Below, piece by piece: positions 30,013 to 37,715 of a stretch of 42,103 nucleotides of DNA. Each line of letters opens with the position of its first letter. Position 1 is the stretch's first letter. Source of the DNA: a virus. The position numbers were made by a program, and so were the translations under genes. The notes under the pieces were generated by a model. It made no database searches, was not told the origin of the DNA, and saw nothing but the letters and a program-made list of their open reading frames with translations. The stretch lies in the IMG/VR virus record IMGVR_UViG_3300017963_000416, positions 1-42,103 of that record; one strand, 5' to 3'.

Positions 30013-30047
30013 AAATAAAAGGGCCGGGGGTTTCTGGCCCCCGGCCC
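30013..30047 (-). terminator. Intrinsic terminator of the tail operon
   Basis: A perfect 10-bp stem (GGGCCGGGGG at 30021-30030 with CCCCCGGCCC at 30038-30047, 7-base loop) is followed on the minus strand by TTTTATTT. It lies 26 bases after the lipoprotein stop and closes the tail module transcript. Confidence 0.85.
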
Positions 30048-30072
30048 CTGGTCGCCCGGCCTGGTCGGCCCG

Positions 30073-30678
30073 CTACGGATGCGGGTCGACCTTTTGTGCA
30101 ATCCGGTGCACCATTGCCACCGTCTTCGGTGACACGTCGCTCGCTTTGGCAATCGCCTTTTTGACTTCCTTCCCCTCGTCGGGATTGGCTCTCGTATAGT
30201 TTCGAACGCCAATCGCCATTGACTGCGCCGCCAAAAGGACTGGCCGCAGGAAGGGGAAGTAGGTCCCGGCGACACCGGCTGCGATCCCGAGTACAGGCTG
30301 CAATATGACCTGGTACCACGGGACGCCGGCTGCCTTCGCGTCGTCAAATGATTGCTTCGCATCCCTGAAACGGGCCACGGCGACCTTCACGTCCTCCGCG
30401 TTCTTCCTGATCAGATCGCGGAGCTGCGCGTAACGTGAGATCACAGCGGCCGGCAGACTCTCGCCGAGGTCGATCCTTTGCTTGATCGCCTCGTACTCGG
30501 CGACGTTCTGCTTCATCGTTTCGGCGATGGTCTCGACGGCGGCATGGGCTTCGTTGAAGTCCGCCTCCGCCTCGTCCACCTTCTCCTGCTGCTCGGGCGT
30601 CAGGGGTTGGCAGGCTGGCAGAGTCGCCACCGTCACACCGCAGACGACGAAGACGAGCCCGATGATCCATCGGCGCAT
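30073..30678 (-). CDS. Putative lipoprotein with hydrophobic C-terminal part
   Basis: A 201-residue protein from the ATG at 30678 with AAAGGAGGG. The N-terminus MRRWIIGLVFVVCGVTVATL plus LPAC at about 20-23 is a lipoprotein signal. A coiled-coil section (EQQEKVDEAEADFNEAHAAV) is followed by a hydrophobic section at about 120-155 (VILQPVLGIAAGVAGTYFPF). As last gene of the tail operon it might act in lysis (outer spanin-like), superinfection exclusion or anchoring. None of these is proven; the presence of both lipobox and inner hydrophobic part is unusual. Confidence 0.65.
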   Translation of the reverse strand: MRRWIIGLVFVVCGVTVATLPACQPLTPEQQEKVDEAEADFNEAHAAVETIAETMKQNVAEYEAIKQRIDLGESLPAAVISRYAQLRDLIRKNAEDVKVAVARFRDAKQSFDDAKAAGVPWYQVILQPVLGIAAGVAGTYFPFLRPVLLAAQSMAIGVRNYTRANPDEGKEVKKAIAKASDVSPKTVAMVHRIAQKVDPHP

Positions 30679-30836
30679 CGTCCCTCCTTTCCCGGCCCTG
30701 TCGGGCCGCCATGGGTTTCGCGCGCTTCGCAGTTCCTGCACAGCTGGAGAACATACCGCTTGGTGACGACGTTGTCACGCCTGACTTCGCAATCGACCGG
30801 ACTGGCTCCCGGGTTCCCGCAGTGGTCGCAGATCAT
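30633..30836 (-). CDS. Small zinc-ribbon protein
   Basis: A 67-residue protein from the ATG at 30836, overlapping the fibre-gene stop by one base (TGATG) and the lipoprotein gene by 46 bases. Sequence MICDHCGNPGASPVDCEVRR and LQLCRNCEARE contain two CxxC pairs of a zinc ribbon, and the end is Gly/Ser-rich. Function unknown; overlap in another frame may mean that only the first 50 residues matter. Confidence 0.55.
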   Translation of the reverse strand: MICDHCGNPGASPVDCEVRRDNVVTKRYVLQLCRNCEARETHGGPTGPGKEGRCADGSSGSSSSSAV

Positions 30837-32500
30837 CAGGGCTCCTCGAGCACGAGGCCGTCCGCGCCCGAACGGAACTTCGCCCGGATCTGCTTCTTGC
30901 CTCCGACGTCGATGACGTACAGCCGGGCATCCACGTTGCACGAAGGACGCGGCGGCGTTCCGGCGACGGGCTTGAGGTCCAGCAGGCAGGCTATGGACTG
31001 GTCGCACTCCTGGCCGCACGGATCTTCGCTGTCGCCGCTCTCGATCGCCTCGTCGGCGATCCCGATCGTCTCGTCGACCGCGGCGACCAGCTGCGTGACC
31101 TTCCGGTACCCGATCTCCTCCGTGACCGCGAGCTGGTCGTCGGCCGCCCGGAAGCGGACGAGGGCCCCGTGGACGTCTTCGGAGATCTGGACGGTCGCCG
31201 GCATGTCCCGATAGAATTGGGCGGCGCGGCCCACGAATTCGGAGACCTGGATGGTCTCGTCGATCGACTTGAGAAGGACGCCGGTGCCGGCCTTGTAGTA
31301 GCCGATCTCCTCGGCGATCGACACGGTGGACGATGCCTGGCGCGCGATCGCGAGGGCCCGGCCGACCTGCTCCTGGAGCGCGGCGGTGCTGTCGATCGCG
31401 CGGTTCATCTTCCGGGCAAATCCGACGTTCTCCTGGACGGCGACGTTTGATGCAACCTCCCGGGCGAGCGTCAGGACTCGGCCGACAAACTCGTTGATCT
31501 GGACCGTGCTCGAGGCTTCGTGTAGCAGCTGCTTCCAGTAGCCGACCTGCTCCGCGATCGCCTCCGTGTCGCTGACCTGCTTTGCGATCCCGAGGACCTT
31601 CCCGATCTCTTCGGTGATTGCGACCGTGGAGGCAACCTGTTTGAGAAGGCCGAGGACGTGGCTAACCGACTCGCCGATTGCGAGGGTGGAACTGATCGCC
31701 CTGTTGATCTTCAGTGCGCGGTCCGCGGCTTCGGCGATCCCGACCGTGGAGGCGGACTGTCGCGCCATCGTCAGCGCCCGGTTGATCTCTTCGCTGATGG
31801 CCTCCGCTTCGTTGACGCTATGCGCACGAGCCAGCGCGTGCCCGATGGCTTCGGTGATGGCCTCCGTCGAGGCGGCTTCGCGAGCGAGTGCGAGGGCACG
31901 GTCGGCGGTTTCTGAGATCCCGACGGTCGATGCCACCTGCCGGTTCTGGTCCATCCGCCGGCCGACGGCCTCGCTGATCGTCTCTGTGGACGCGACCTGC
32001 TTGTAGAGGTCTGCGCCGGCAGACCAAGGGGCGCTGACTTCCGTGTTCGCGTCGCCCGTCTGCATCGTGATCGCCTGCGACCCGTGCGCCTTTGCGTTGC
32101 GGAGTCGGTAGACCACGCGCAGCCGGTCGCCGCTGTTCCACGTCCCGAGGTTTACCGACGACAGATTGAACGTCTTCACGCCCGCCGTGCATTGCTGCTC
32201 GCTGGTAAACGAAGAGATGGATTGCTGGACGCCGCTGGAGTTCACGCGGGCAACGGCGATGGAGCAGTAGATGTCCGTATCGCCCGTCGTCACGTTGATC
32301 TTCACCGAGTAGTCGCCGGTCGTCCCGCCCGTCGAAGGGACGTTCGGCTCCGTGTACCCATAGGAATCCTCGGTGGAAGCCTGATCGATGGAGGGCGAGA
32401 TGCTGTTCGTCGCTTCGGTGGACGTCAGTAACTTCTTGTTGAAGTCCAGCCCGCCGCTGAGGTCCGAGTCCGTGTACGACATGTAATAAGATGTCGGCAT
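30836..32500 (-). CDS. Tail fibre-like protein with 20-residue tandem repeats
   Basis: A 554-residue protein. Residues 1-160 form a beta sandwich-like head (DYSVKINVTTGDTDIYCSIA, FNLSSVNLGTWNSGDRLRVV). From residue 168 to 407 there are twelve repeats in exact 20-residue register, for example QVASTVGISETADRALALAR, with conserved ST at 4-5, I at 8 and E at 10. A small insertion is followed by four more degenerate copies to about 489. The C-terminus has several Cys and a short basic beta piece. It is probably a repetitive, elongated fibre or adhesin on the tail tip. Confidence 0.65.
   Translation of the reverse strand: MPTSYYMSYTDSDLSGGLDFNKKLLTSTEATNSISPSIDQASTEDSYGYTEPNVPSTGGTTGDYSVKINVTTGDTDIYCSIAVARVNSSGVQQSISSFTSEQQCTAGVKTFNLSSVNLGTWNSGDRLRVVYRLRNAKAHGSQAITMQTGDANTEVSAPWSAGADLYKQVASTETISEAVGRRMDQNRQVASTVGISETADRALALAREAASTEAITEAIGHALARAHSVNEAEAISEEINRALTMARQSASTVGIAEAADRALKINRAISSTLAIGESVSHVLGLLKQVASTVAITEEIGKVLGIAKQVSDTEAIAEQVGYWKQLLHEASSTVQINEFVGRVLTLAREVASNVAVQENVGFARKMNRAIDSTAALQEQVGRALAIARQASSTVSIAEEIGYYKAGTGVLLKSIDETIQVSEFVGRAAQFYRDMPATVQISEDVHGALVRFRAADDQLAVTEEIGYRKVTQLVAAVDETIGIADEAIESGDSEDPCGQECDQSIACLLDLKPVAGTPPRPSCNVDARLYVIDVGGKKQIRAKFRSGADGLVLEEP
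31034..31999 (-). repeat. 60-bp tandem repeat array inside the fibre gene
   Basis: About sixteen imperfect 60-bp units encode the 20-residue repeats; the first twelve are in strict register and the rest follow a 9-base insertion. Unit sequences are diverged at DNA level but conserved at protein positions, so the array is an old, selected protein repeat and not a recent DNA expansion. Copy number may vary between relatives and change fibre length. Confidence 0.8.
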
Positions 32501-32503
32501 GGA

Positions 32504-32899
32504 TCACGGTCTCCAGCGGTCGTGCAGCGCCTCGTTCCGGATGATCTCGAAGTCTGCGTCGCAGATCAGCGAGCCCATCTTCACATGGTCGCTGTTGGGC
32601 AGGCAGTATTCGTCGAAGCACGTGGAGAGGTCCCGGCGCCCCTCCTCGTGACAGTATGCGACTACTTGCACGCCCTGCGCAGGCGCGTCCCACCAGGCGA
32701 CCTCGTCCGAAGACGCGGTGCTGCCGTCCGCATACCAGACCTTCCATCCGGTAACAGGCAGCATGGCGCCGAACGTTTCGCGGTTGTTCCTGACCTCGCC
32801 GTTCGGTCCGCTCGGGCCGGGAGCGATGGACGTCGTCGCCCGCTTGAGCGACGCGCCCACCTGCTCCCCGACGCCGAGCGGCTCGTTGATCGCTCCCAT
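32504..32899 (-). CDS. Tail-associated hypothetical protein
   Basis: A 131-residue protein. Its central part (VTGWKVWYADGSTASSDEVA, GVQVVAYCHEEGR, KMGSLICDADFEIIRNEALH) matches a pattern common in phage proteins between tail fibre genes (W..VY.DG...W...P..GVQ.V). It contains four cysteines but no enzyme motif. The start at 32899 has only a weak site. Probably a small structural or chaperone protein for the fibre. Confidence 0.55.
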   Translation of the reverse strand: MGAINEPLGVGEQVGASLKRATTSIAPGPSGPNGEVRNNRETFGAMLPVTGWKVWYADGSTASSDEVAWWDAPAQGVQVVAYCHEEGRRDLSTCFDEYCLPNSDHVKMGSLICDADFEIIRNEALHDRWRP

Positions 32900-32902
32900 C
32901 GA

Positions 32903-33463
32903 CTACGTCCCGTTGAAGGTGTGGTTGACGTAGACCTTGAGCGTGTCGCTGGACGTCTTCGCGAACTTCGCGGCGAAGTTGGCGATGCAGAGGCTCTTGG
33001 TGATCGAGCCGTCCGTCAGGTTGTCGGGCAGGTCGAGCGTGGCGATGTTCGCGTCGTTCGCCTGCGCGGTCGTGTACGAGCGCCGCCAGGTGACGACGTC
33101 CACGTCGACCGTGCCGGGGTTGTCGGTGTCGTCGTCGTTCGTCTTCGGGTACCCGCCGTCGATCGCCAGGACGGACGAGGCGATGGGCGTGCTACCCGTC
33201 GTCGTCTGCATCTTGACGTCCGACTTCGTGGGAGCGGACGGCGAGCCACCGTTGCTGCCCAGCCGCATCCCGGCCACCGTCCACGGCGACTCGCTCGCGC
33301 CCTTCTGGGCGTAGTACTGGTCGCCGTCGTCGGTCACGATGTTGTGCGTCCGGTAGACGCGCTTCTTTCCGGTCTTCACGTTGGTGAGGACCGCGCCGAC
33401 GTCGCCGACGATCCGCTCGGTCGCGCGGATCTCTTTCCCGACTTCCACCAATCTCTTACCCAT
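32903..33463 (-). CDS. Tail structural protein, putative fibre/base
   Basis: A 186-residue protein from the ATG at 33463 with AAGGAG. It reads MGKRLVEVGKEIRATERIVG, then VYRTHNIVTDDGDQYYAQKG, GMRLGSNGGSPS and VVTWRRSYTTAQAN. The beta-rich pattern with VTD.GD.YYA near the start resembles proteins encoded near phage tail tips. A longer frame reaches 33721 but overlaps the lectin gene in another frame. Exact role unknown. Confidence 0.6.
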   Translation of the reverse strand: MGKRLVEVGKEIRATERIVGDVGAVLTNVKTGKKRVYRTHNIVTDDGDQYYAQKGASESPWTVAGMRLGSNGGSPSAPTKSDVKMQTTTGSTPIASSVLAIDGGYPKTNDDDTDNPGTVDVDVVTWRRSYTTAQANDANIATLDLPDNLTDGSITKSLCIANFAAKFAKTSSDTLKVYVNHTFNGT

Positions 33464-33474
33464 CGTCGTGCTCC

Positions 33475-33975
33475 TTAATTCAGACCTACTGCGTGCCAGT
33501 TGATGTATGCATCGCCCGCAGCGGATGAGCGGCGGACGAGGAACCCAGCCGAATTGAGTGAGCTGATCGCGAGCGATTGGATCGAGCCCGTTTTCTCGAG
33601 CGTCACGGTGACCTGAGGCGTCGATCGGAACGTCAGGTTGAAGCTCACCGCGACCTCCGTCGTGCCGGCGGGAATCGATATCCGGCCTGAATCGATCTTG
33701 CTCCGTACGAGAGAAACCCACCGGCCCGGGGAGCTTTCGGCGATGACCGTCGGGCGGATAACGTTCAGCCCGTCATCCGCCTCGATGTTGTCGGAGAAGA
33801 ACGAGAAAATCGCTATGCCGAACACATCGACCACGCAAACGCTGTCGCCCTGCTTCGCCGCGATCGTCTTGCGCAGCTCGTGCCGGTGGCGCTCGGTCCC
33901 GCGCGAGAACGTCCCCCGGCCAGGCGCCGGCGACGGCGGGATCAATCCGACCCAGTTGGTCTGCTTGACCATCAC
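33475..33975 (-). CDS. Tail protein with C-terminal H-type lectin-like domain
   Basis: A 166-residue protein. After a beta part with VDVFGIAIFSFFSDNIEADD, the C-terminal 65 residues (TTEVAVSFNLTFRSTPQVTV, LNSAGFLVRRSSAAGDAYIN, WHAVG) match the H-type lectin pattern V.F...F...P.V.V.....N..GF....W.A.G. Such lectins bind sugars (GalNAc in snail lectin), so this may be a receptor-binding protein. Its start overlaps the stop of the coiled-coil/TM gene (ATGA). Confidence 0.65.
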   Translation of the reverse strand: MMVKQTNWVGLIPPSPAPGRGTFSRGTERHRHELRKTIAAKQGDSVCVVDVFGIAIFSFFSDNIEADDGLNVIRPTVIAESSPGRWVSLVRSKIDSGRISIPAGTTEVAVSFNLTFRSTPQVTVTLEKTGSIQSLAISSLNSAGFLVRRSSAAGDAYINWHAVGLN

Positions 33976-34322
33976 TGCCCCGAGTCAAGATACGCCTTCA
34001 AGAATGCCAGGAGACCGGTCACGATCGCGATGACCACCGCTATCCCCTTCGCGGAATTAATCCACCCATTCCGCGCATGGCAATCTTTTACGTGGGCAGC
34101 CGTGTCTTTGCAAGGCGCATCCTTCAGCTTGTTCAGGCCCGACTCCAGCCTCTGGATTTTCGTGTCCCGGTCCTTCTGGTCCTGCTCAATGTTGCCGAGC
34201 CTCCGCTTGATTTCCTCCTGACGTTCGTTCTGCAGTTGGTCGCGGTACTGCACGCGCTGATCGAACTGAGCCAGCCACGGCTTGATCGCACGGTCCACCG
34301 CTTTGTCCAGGTCTTCGCTCAT
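33972..34322 (-). CDS. Coiled-coil protein with C-terminal TM, holin-like (XhlA-type look)
   Basis: A 116-residue protein. Residues 1-70 are a charged coiled coil (QNERQEEIKRRLGNIEQDQK), then two Cys, and a TM helix at about 92-110 (GIAVVIAIVTGLLAFLKAYL) followed by a short polar end. This is the layout of XhlA-like or small tail-associated membrane proteins. It could take part in lysis or in anchoring the tail during infection. It lies between tail genes, not next to an endolysin, so a holin role remains uncertain. Confidence 0.55.
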   Translation of the reverse strand: MSEDLDKAVDRAIKPWLAQFDQRVQYRDQLQNERQEEIKRRLGNIEQDQKDRDTKIQRLESGLNKLKDAPCKDTAAHVKDCHARNGWINSAKGIAVVIAIVTGLLAFLKAYLDSGQ

Positions 34323-34332
34323 CGATCACCGG

Positions 34333-35370
34333 TTAGATCAGGACGACGCGGCTGTTGTTCCTGGGCAGCGGCAGCCCGAGCATGGGCCGCACGACGACGC
34401 CCCACAGGAGCCCGCGGGCCGAGACCACGCGCGACCCGATGTGCGTGCGCTTGAGGCTGAAGCGCCGGATGACCTTGCTGAAGCGGAGGTCGCCCACGAC
34501 CCCCGTGTTCACCTTCTTGTAATAGAAGTCGGGCACGTTGCCGGCGTCGATCTCGAAGACCGAGTCGTTCCAGACCAGGCCCTCGCTCTCGATGTTGAAC
34601 CGGACCTTCGTCTGGTCCGGGTCGAGCGGGTCCTGCGTCGGAGCGTAGAAGCCATCGGGCCCGCTCCGGGTGGCGTGGGCGAATACGGCGATGACTTCCA
34701 TCGCCCCGTCGAACTCCGCCTCGTTATACTCGGCGCTGCCGGGGATGTTGACCTCCGTGCGGCCGACGGTGTCGCCGACGAAGTCCGTGTCCGAGTCGTA
34801 GACCTGCAGCATCCGCGGGGCCCCGGCGATCGACTGGAGCGTCGGGTAGGCGTCCAGGATCGGGGTCTCCCGCTTGAAGTTCGTGAGCTGGAACCCGTCC
34901 CAGGTCATCGAGTAGGCGTAGACGACATTCAGCTGCGTCGTGTCCTCGTAGAACTGCGGCGTGCCATTGGTCGGGATCCCGATGTAGACGGTCTTCGGGA
35001 GGCCTGTGGTGATGGCCGCCGCGCTGAGGACCGCGTCGCCCGTCAGCGTCGCCCGCTTCTTCGTGCCGAAGTACGTGCCGAAGGCGACGGAGATATCCTG
35101 CTCGCCCAGGAGCGGATCCGCCACGGGGCGCCGGCCGATCGTGATGGATGCCCCCCCGGAGTAGGCTGCCAGGTCCAGGACGTAAGAGTGCGTCCCGACG
35201 ATCCCGTCCCGGTCCCACAGGTCGAGCACCAGCGCCTGGCCCTCGACACCGGCGGCGATGATCTCCTGCTCGAGGGCGTTGACGAACGACTCGATCGTGG
35301 CGAAGTTCTGATTGAACTTCTCCACGTAGTTCGTGTCGCTGGCGGCGAAGGTGTTCAGCGTGATCGGCAT
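34333..35370 (-). CDS. Tail/baseplate structural protein
   Basis: A 345-residue protein from the ATG at 35370 with AAAGGGAAA. The N-terminal helix (TNYVEKFNQNFATIESFVNA) resembles the attachment part of phage tail proteins; the rest is beta-rich with segments such as LLGEQDISVAFGTYFGTKKR and VYAYSMTWDGFQLTNFKRET. No enzyme motif. It probably forms part of the tail tip or distal baseplate. Confidence 0.6.
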   Translation of the reverse strand: MPITLNTFAASDTNYVEKFNQNFATIESFVNALEQEIIAAGVEGQALVLDLWDRDGIVGTHSYVLDLAAYSGGASITIGRRPVADPLLGEQDISVAFGTYFGTKKRATLTGDAVLSAAAITTGLPKTVYIGIPTNGTPQFYEDTTQLNVVYAYSMTWDGFQLTNFKRETPILDAYPTLQSIAGAPRMLQVYDSDTDFVGDTVGRTEVNIPGSAEYNEAEFDGAMEVIAVFAHATRSGPDGFYAPTQDPLDPDQTKVRFNIESEGLVWNDSVFEIDAGNVPDFYYKKVNTGVVGDLRFSKVIRRFSLKRTHIGSRVVSARGLLWGVVVRPMLGLPLPRNNSRVVLI

Positions 35371-35382
35371 TGCTTTCCCTTT

Positions 35383-36063
35383 CTAACTTTCGACGAGTTC
35401 CACGACATCGAGGATCGTGAACTGGAGCGCGGAGACGCCCCAATCCATCGCCAGCGGATCTCCCTTCGGCCCGAGCTTCGAGAGGATCACGCGCGTGTGC
35501 CTGGTCTTGACCTCCTGCTCCGCGTCGATCGCGAAGAGCTGCGGATCCGACGACCCGCCGATCACCTGGTGCCCGAAGGCATCCGTGGCCGTGATCTCCT
35601 GGAGCGGCTCCGTCGGGGTCGCCTGCAGCGGCGTCAAGGGCGTCGCCTGCAGCTCCTCAAGCTGGTAATCCAGATCCGCCACATGCCGGGCCCGGAGGTC
35701 GGCGTAGTTGTGCTTCACCAGGTGGTACGTCGGCTCAAAGACGCTGCCCGTCTCCGTCTGCGCTCCGCCTGGCAGGATCTTCGACCGGCCGACCACCGTC
35801 CACTTCCCCTGCTTCGACCGCTCGAGCGTGACGGGGTCCGCCAGGCCGGTCACGAGTTGCTTGGCGTACGGGGCGATCGGCACGTCCCGGAGGACGACCA
35901 CGTCCGGGCCCTCAGAGCTCCCCAGGCAGACGTCGACCATCCACTCCTTGTTGTTGTCGCCGTCGATGTCGGCGTACTTTGGGACGGACGCGGTCACCCC
36001 CGTCCGGTACATGCGATGTACCTGGAGCTCGCGGCGACCGAAGAGTGCGACGTTCCTGGCCAT
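35383..36063 (-). CDS. Tail structural protein
   Basis: A 226-residue protein starting at 36063 and overlapping the hub gene stop by one base (TGATG). It is beta-rich at the N-terminus (ALFGRRELQVHRMYRTGVTA) and has a Leu/Thr/Pro-rich linker with near repeats LQATPLTPLQATPTEPLQE around residues 138-157. No family recognised; position indicates a tail tip component. Confidence 0.55.
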   Translation of the reverse strand: MARNVALFGRRELQVHRMYRTGVTASVPKYADIDGDNNKEWMVDVCLGSSEGPDVVVLRDVPIAPYAKQLVTGLADPVTLERSKQGKWTVVGRSKILPGGAQTETGSVFEPTYHLVKHNYADLRARHVADLDYQLEELQATPLTPLQATPTEPLQEITATDAFGHQVIGGSSDPQLFAIDAEQEVKTRHTRVILSKLGPKGDPLAMDWGVSALQFTILDVVELVES

Positions 36064-37712
36064 CAGGCCACCCTTGAAACCGCGTCGATGTACCGCAGCG
36101 CGCCGTCCCGGATCTTCCAGCAGGTCAGCGTCATCGTCGGGTTCTGGTCCCGGCGCATCGTCTTGGAGACCGTGATCACATAGTATCGCGATCCGTCCGT
36201 CAGCTCCACGATGTCGTCGACCTCGATCAGCGCGTCGTCGAGGACCTCGAGCGTGAAGAGCTGATCCTTGAGGATCTCCCGGCGTAGCCGCTCCGCGGCG
36301 ATCTCGTCGAGCCGGTCCATCGAGTCGATGAAGTCGTTGCGGAACTCCAGCTCGCGGTACTCCGGCTGCTCGAGCGAGACCAGCTGGTGGCGGGCGACCA
36401 GCTCCTGGTAGACCATGTCGAAGGGGCGGCCGTGGATCTGGTACTCACCGCGCCCGATGAAGGACATCGACCAGAGCAGCGCCGCCATTGACGCCAGGTC
36501 CGCCAGCTGCAGGATGAGGCGGACCGTTCCGATCGACCCGCCCGTGATCCAGTTGAGGATGTCAGCGGCGATCCCGCCCTCGTGGTAGTAGTAGTCGATG
36601 ATGGCCACGACGATCTGCGTGGCCAGCCAGGACACGAAGATCAGGACGCGGATGTTGCGCAGGTACCGCGTGTCGATCTCGACCTCGCCGTGGAACTCGT
36701 CCGCCTCGTGCCACTCCGCCTCCGACCACCGGATCTTCTTCTTCGTGGCAAGCCACGTGTCCTGCGCCCGCTGCGCATGGTCCTCGCTGTAGTACTTGTC
36801 CTCCTTGTACTCGTCGTCGAAGTACCCGGTGACGACCGAGAACTCGGTGAGCAGCTTCGACTGCTGGATCGCCCGGGTCAGCACGCTCGAGAGGCCCTTG
36901 ACGACGACGGAGTTGTTGACCTCCACGTCGTTGGGCTCGGCGCGGAGCGACACCACGACCTCGTCGTCCCGCCAGATCCGCGCGGCGGGCTTGTCCAGGC
37001 CCACGTCGACGGCGACCAGGCGGCCGCGGGAGTCGAACTTCGGCTTCTTGCCGACGGGGAAGAGCAGCTCCCACAGTGACCGCAGGGCGTTGAGTTCGAC
37101 GATCTGGTTCGTCAGGTGGTTGGACTCGTACCCCTGGGAACCGAGCAGGATCTCGTTCTGGCCGAGGCCCATGTGGCGCTGCGCGATGTGGACTGCGATG
37201 TCGCCCAGGTCCGTCTCCTGCGGGAAGGCGATCGTCGTGATGTTCAGGTTCAGGAATCGCTCCTCGCGCCCGTGCGCGACGGCAGCCATCCCCTCGGACG
37301 AGGTCTCCCGTGTGCCCGGGTCGTCCGCCGGCCGCCCGCGGAACGTGCCGGTGAAGATCGGGGTCCAGTCCTTCTTCTTCACGCGCATGTCGCCCTGCAG
37401 CACGCGCACGATCACGCCGTCGTCGATCAGGCCGCGCCGGAGGTTGACGCCCGAGTTCGGGTGCCGCCGGAAGTTGAACGAGACGGTCGTGGTGCGCGGA
37501 TCGTCGCCGTTCTCGAACCCGATGTTCTCCGTGAAGCTCGCGGCCTCGACGAAGGGGGTGATGTCCAGGGGCGCGACGGTGACGGTGTCGGATGCCACCT
37601 GGTTGATCGTCGCCTGGTTCGGGTTCCAGATCAGGACCTGGTACCCGGGCCAGCGTCGGTCACTCCCGGCGATCTCGTTGAGGAGCGAACCAGCGAGGAT
37701 CTCGCGTGCCAT
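36063..37712 (-). CDS. Putative baseplate hub / tail tip protein with two hydrophobic segments
   Basis: A 549-residue protein. The front half is beta-rich (DITPFVEAASFTENIGFENG, GTFRGRPADDP, DIAVHIAQRHMGLGQNEILL) and resembles tail hub proteins that bridge tail tube and fibre. Residues about 354-376 (VLIFVSWLATQIVVAIIDYY) and 393-419 (around LQLADLASMAALLWSMSFIG) are hydrophobic enough to be TM helices, which is odd for a tail protein. The C-terminal part (DQLFTLEVLDDALIEVDDIV, YYVITVSKTMR) is again beta-rich. Function is by context. Confidence 0.6.
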   Translation of the reverse strand: MAREILAGSLLNEIAGSDRRWPGYQVLIWNPNQATINQVASDTVTVAPLDITPFVEAASFTENIGFENGDDPRTTTVSFNFRRHPNSGVNLRRGLIDDGVIVRVLQGDMRVKKKDWTPIFTGTFRGRPADDPGTRETSSEGMAAVAHGREERFLNLNITTIAFPQETDLGDIAVHIAQRHMGLGQNEILLGSQGYESNHLTNQIVELNALRSLWELLFPVGKKPKFDSRGRLVAVDVGLDKPAARIWRDDEVVVSLRAEPNDVEVNNSVVVKGLSSVLTRAIQQSKLLTEFSVVTGYFDDEYKEDKYYSEDHAQRAQDTWLATKKKIRWSEAEWHEADEFHGEVEIDTRYLRNIRVLIFVSWLATQIVVAIIDYYYHEGGIAADILNWITGGSIGTVRLILQLADLASMAALLWSMSFIGRGEYQIHGRPFDMVYQELVARHQLVSLEQPEYRELEFRNDFIDSMDRLDEIAAERLRREILKDQLFTLEVLDDALIEVDDIVELTDGSRYYVITVSKTMRRDQNPTMTLTCWKIRDGALRYIDAVSRVA

Positions 37713-37715
37713 CGG

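Noticed and set aside
31034-31999. CRISPR-like or satellite repeat array
   Set aside because: The 60-bp periodicity is continuous protein-coding repeat without unique spacers, and units differ at DNA level while codon positions are kept.
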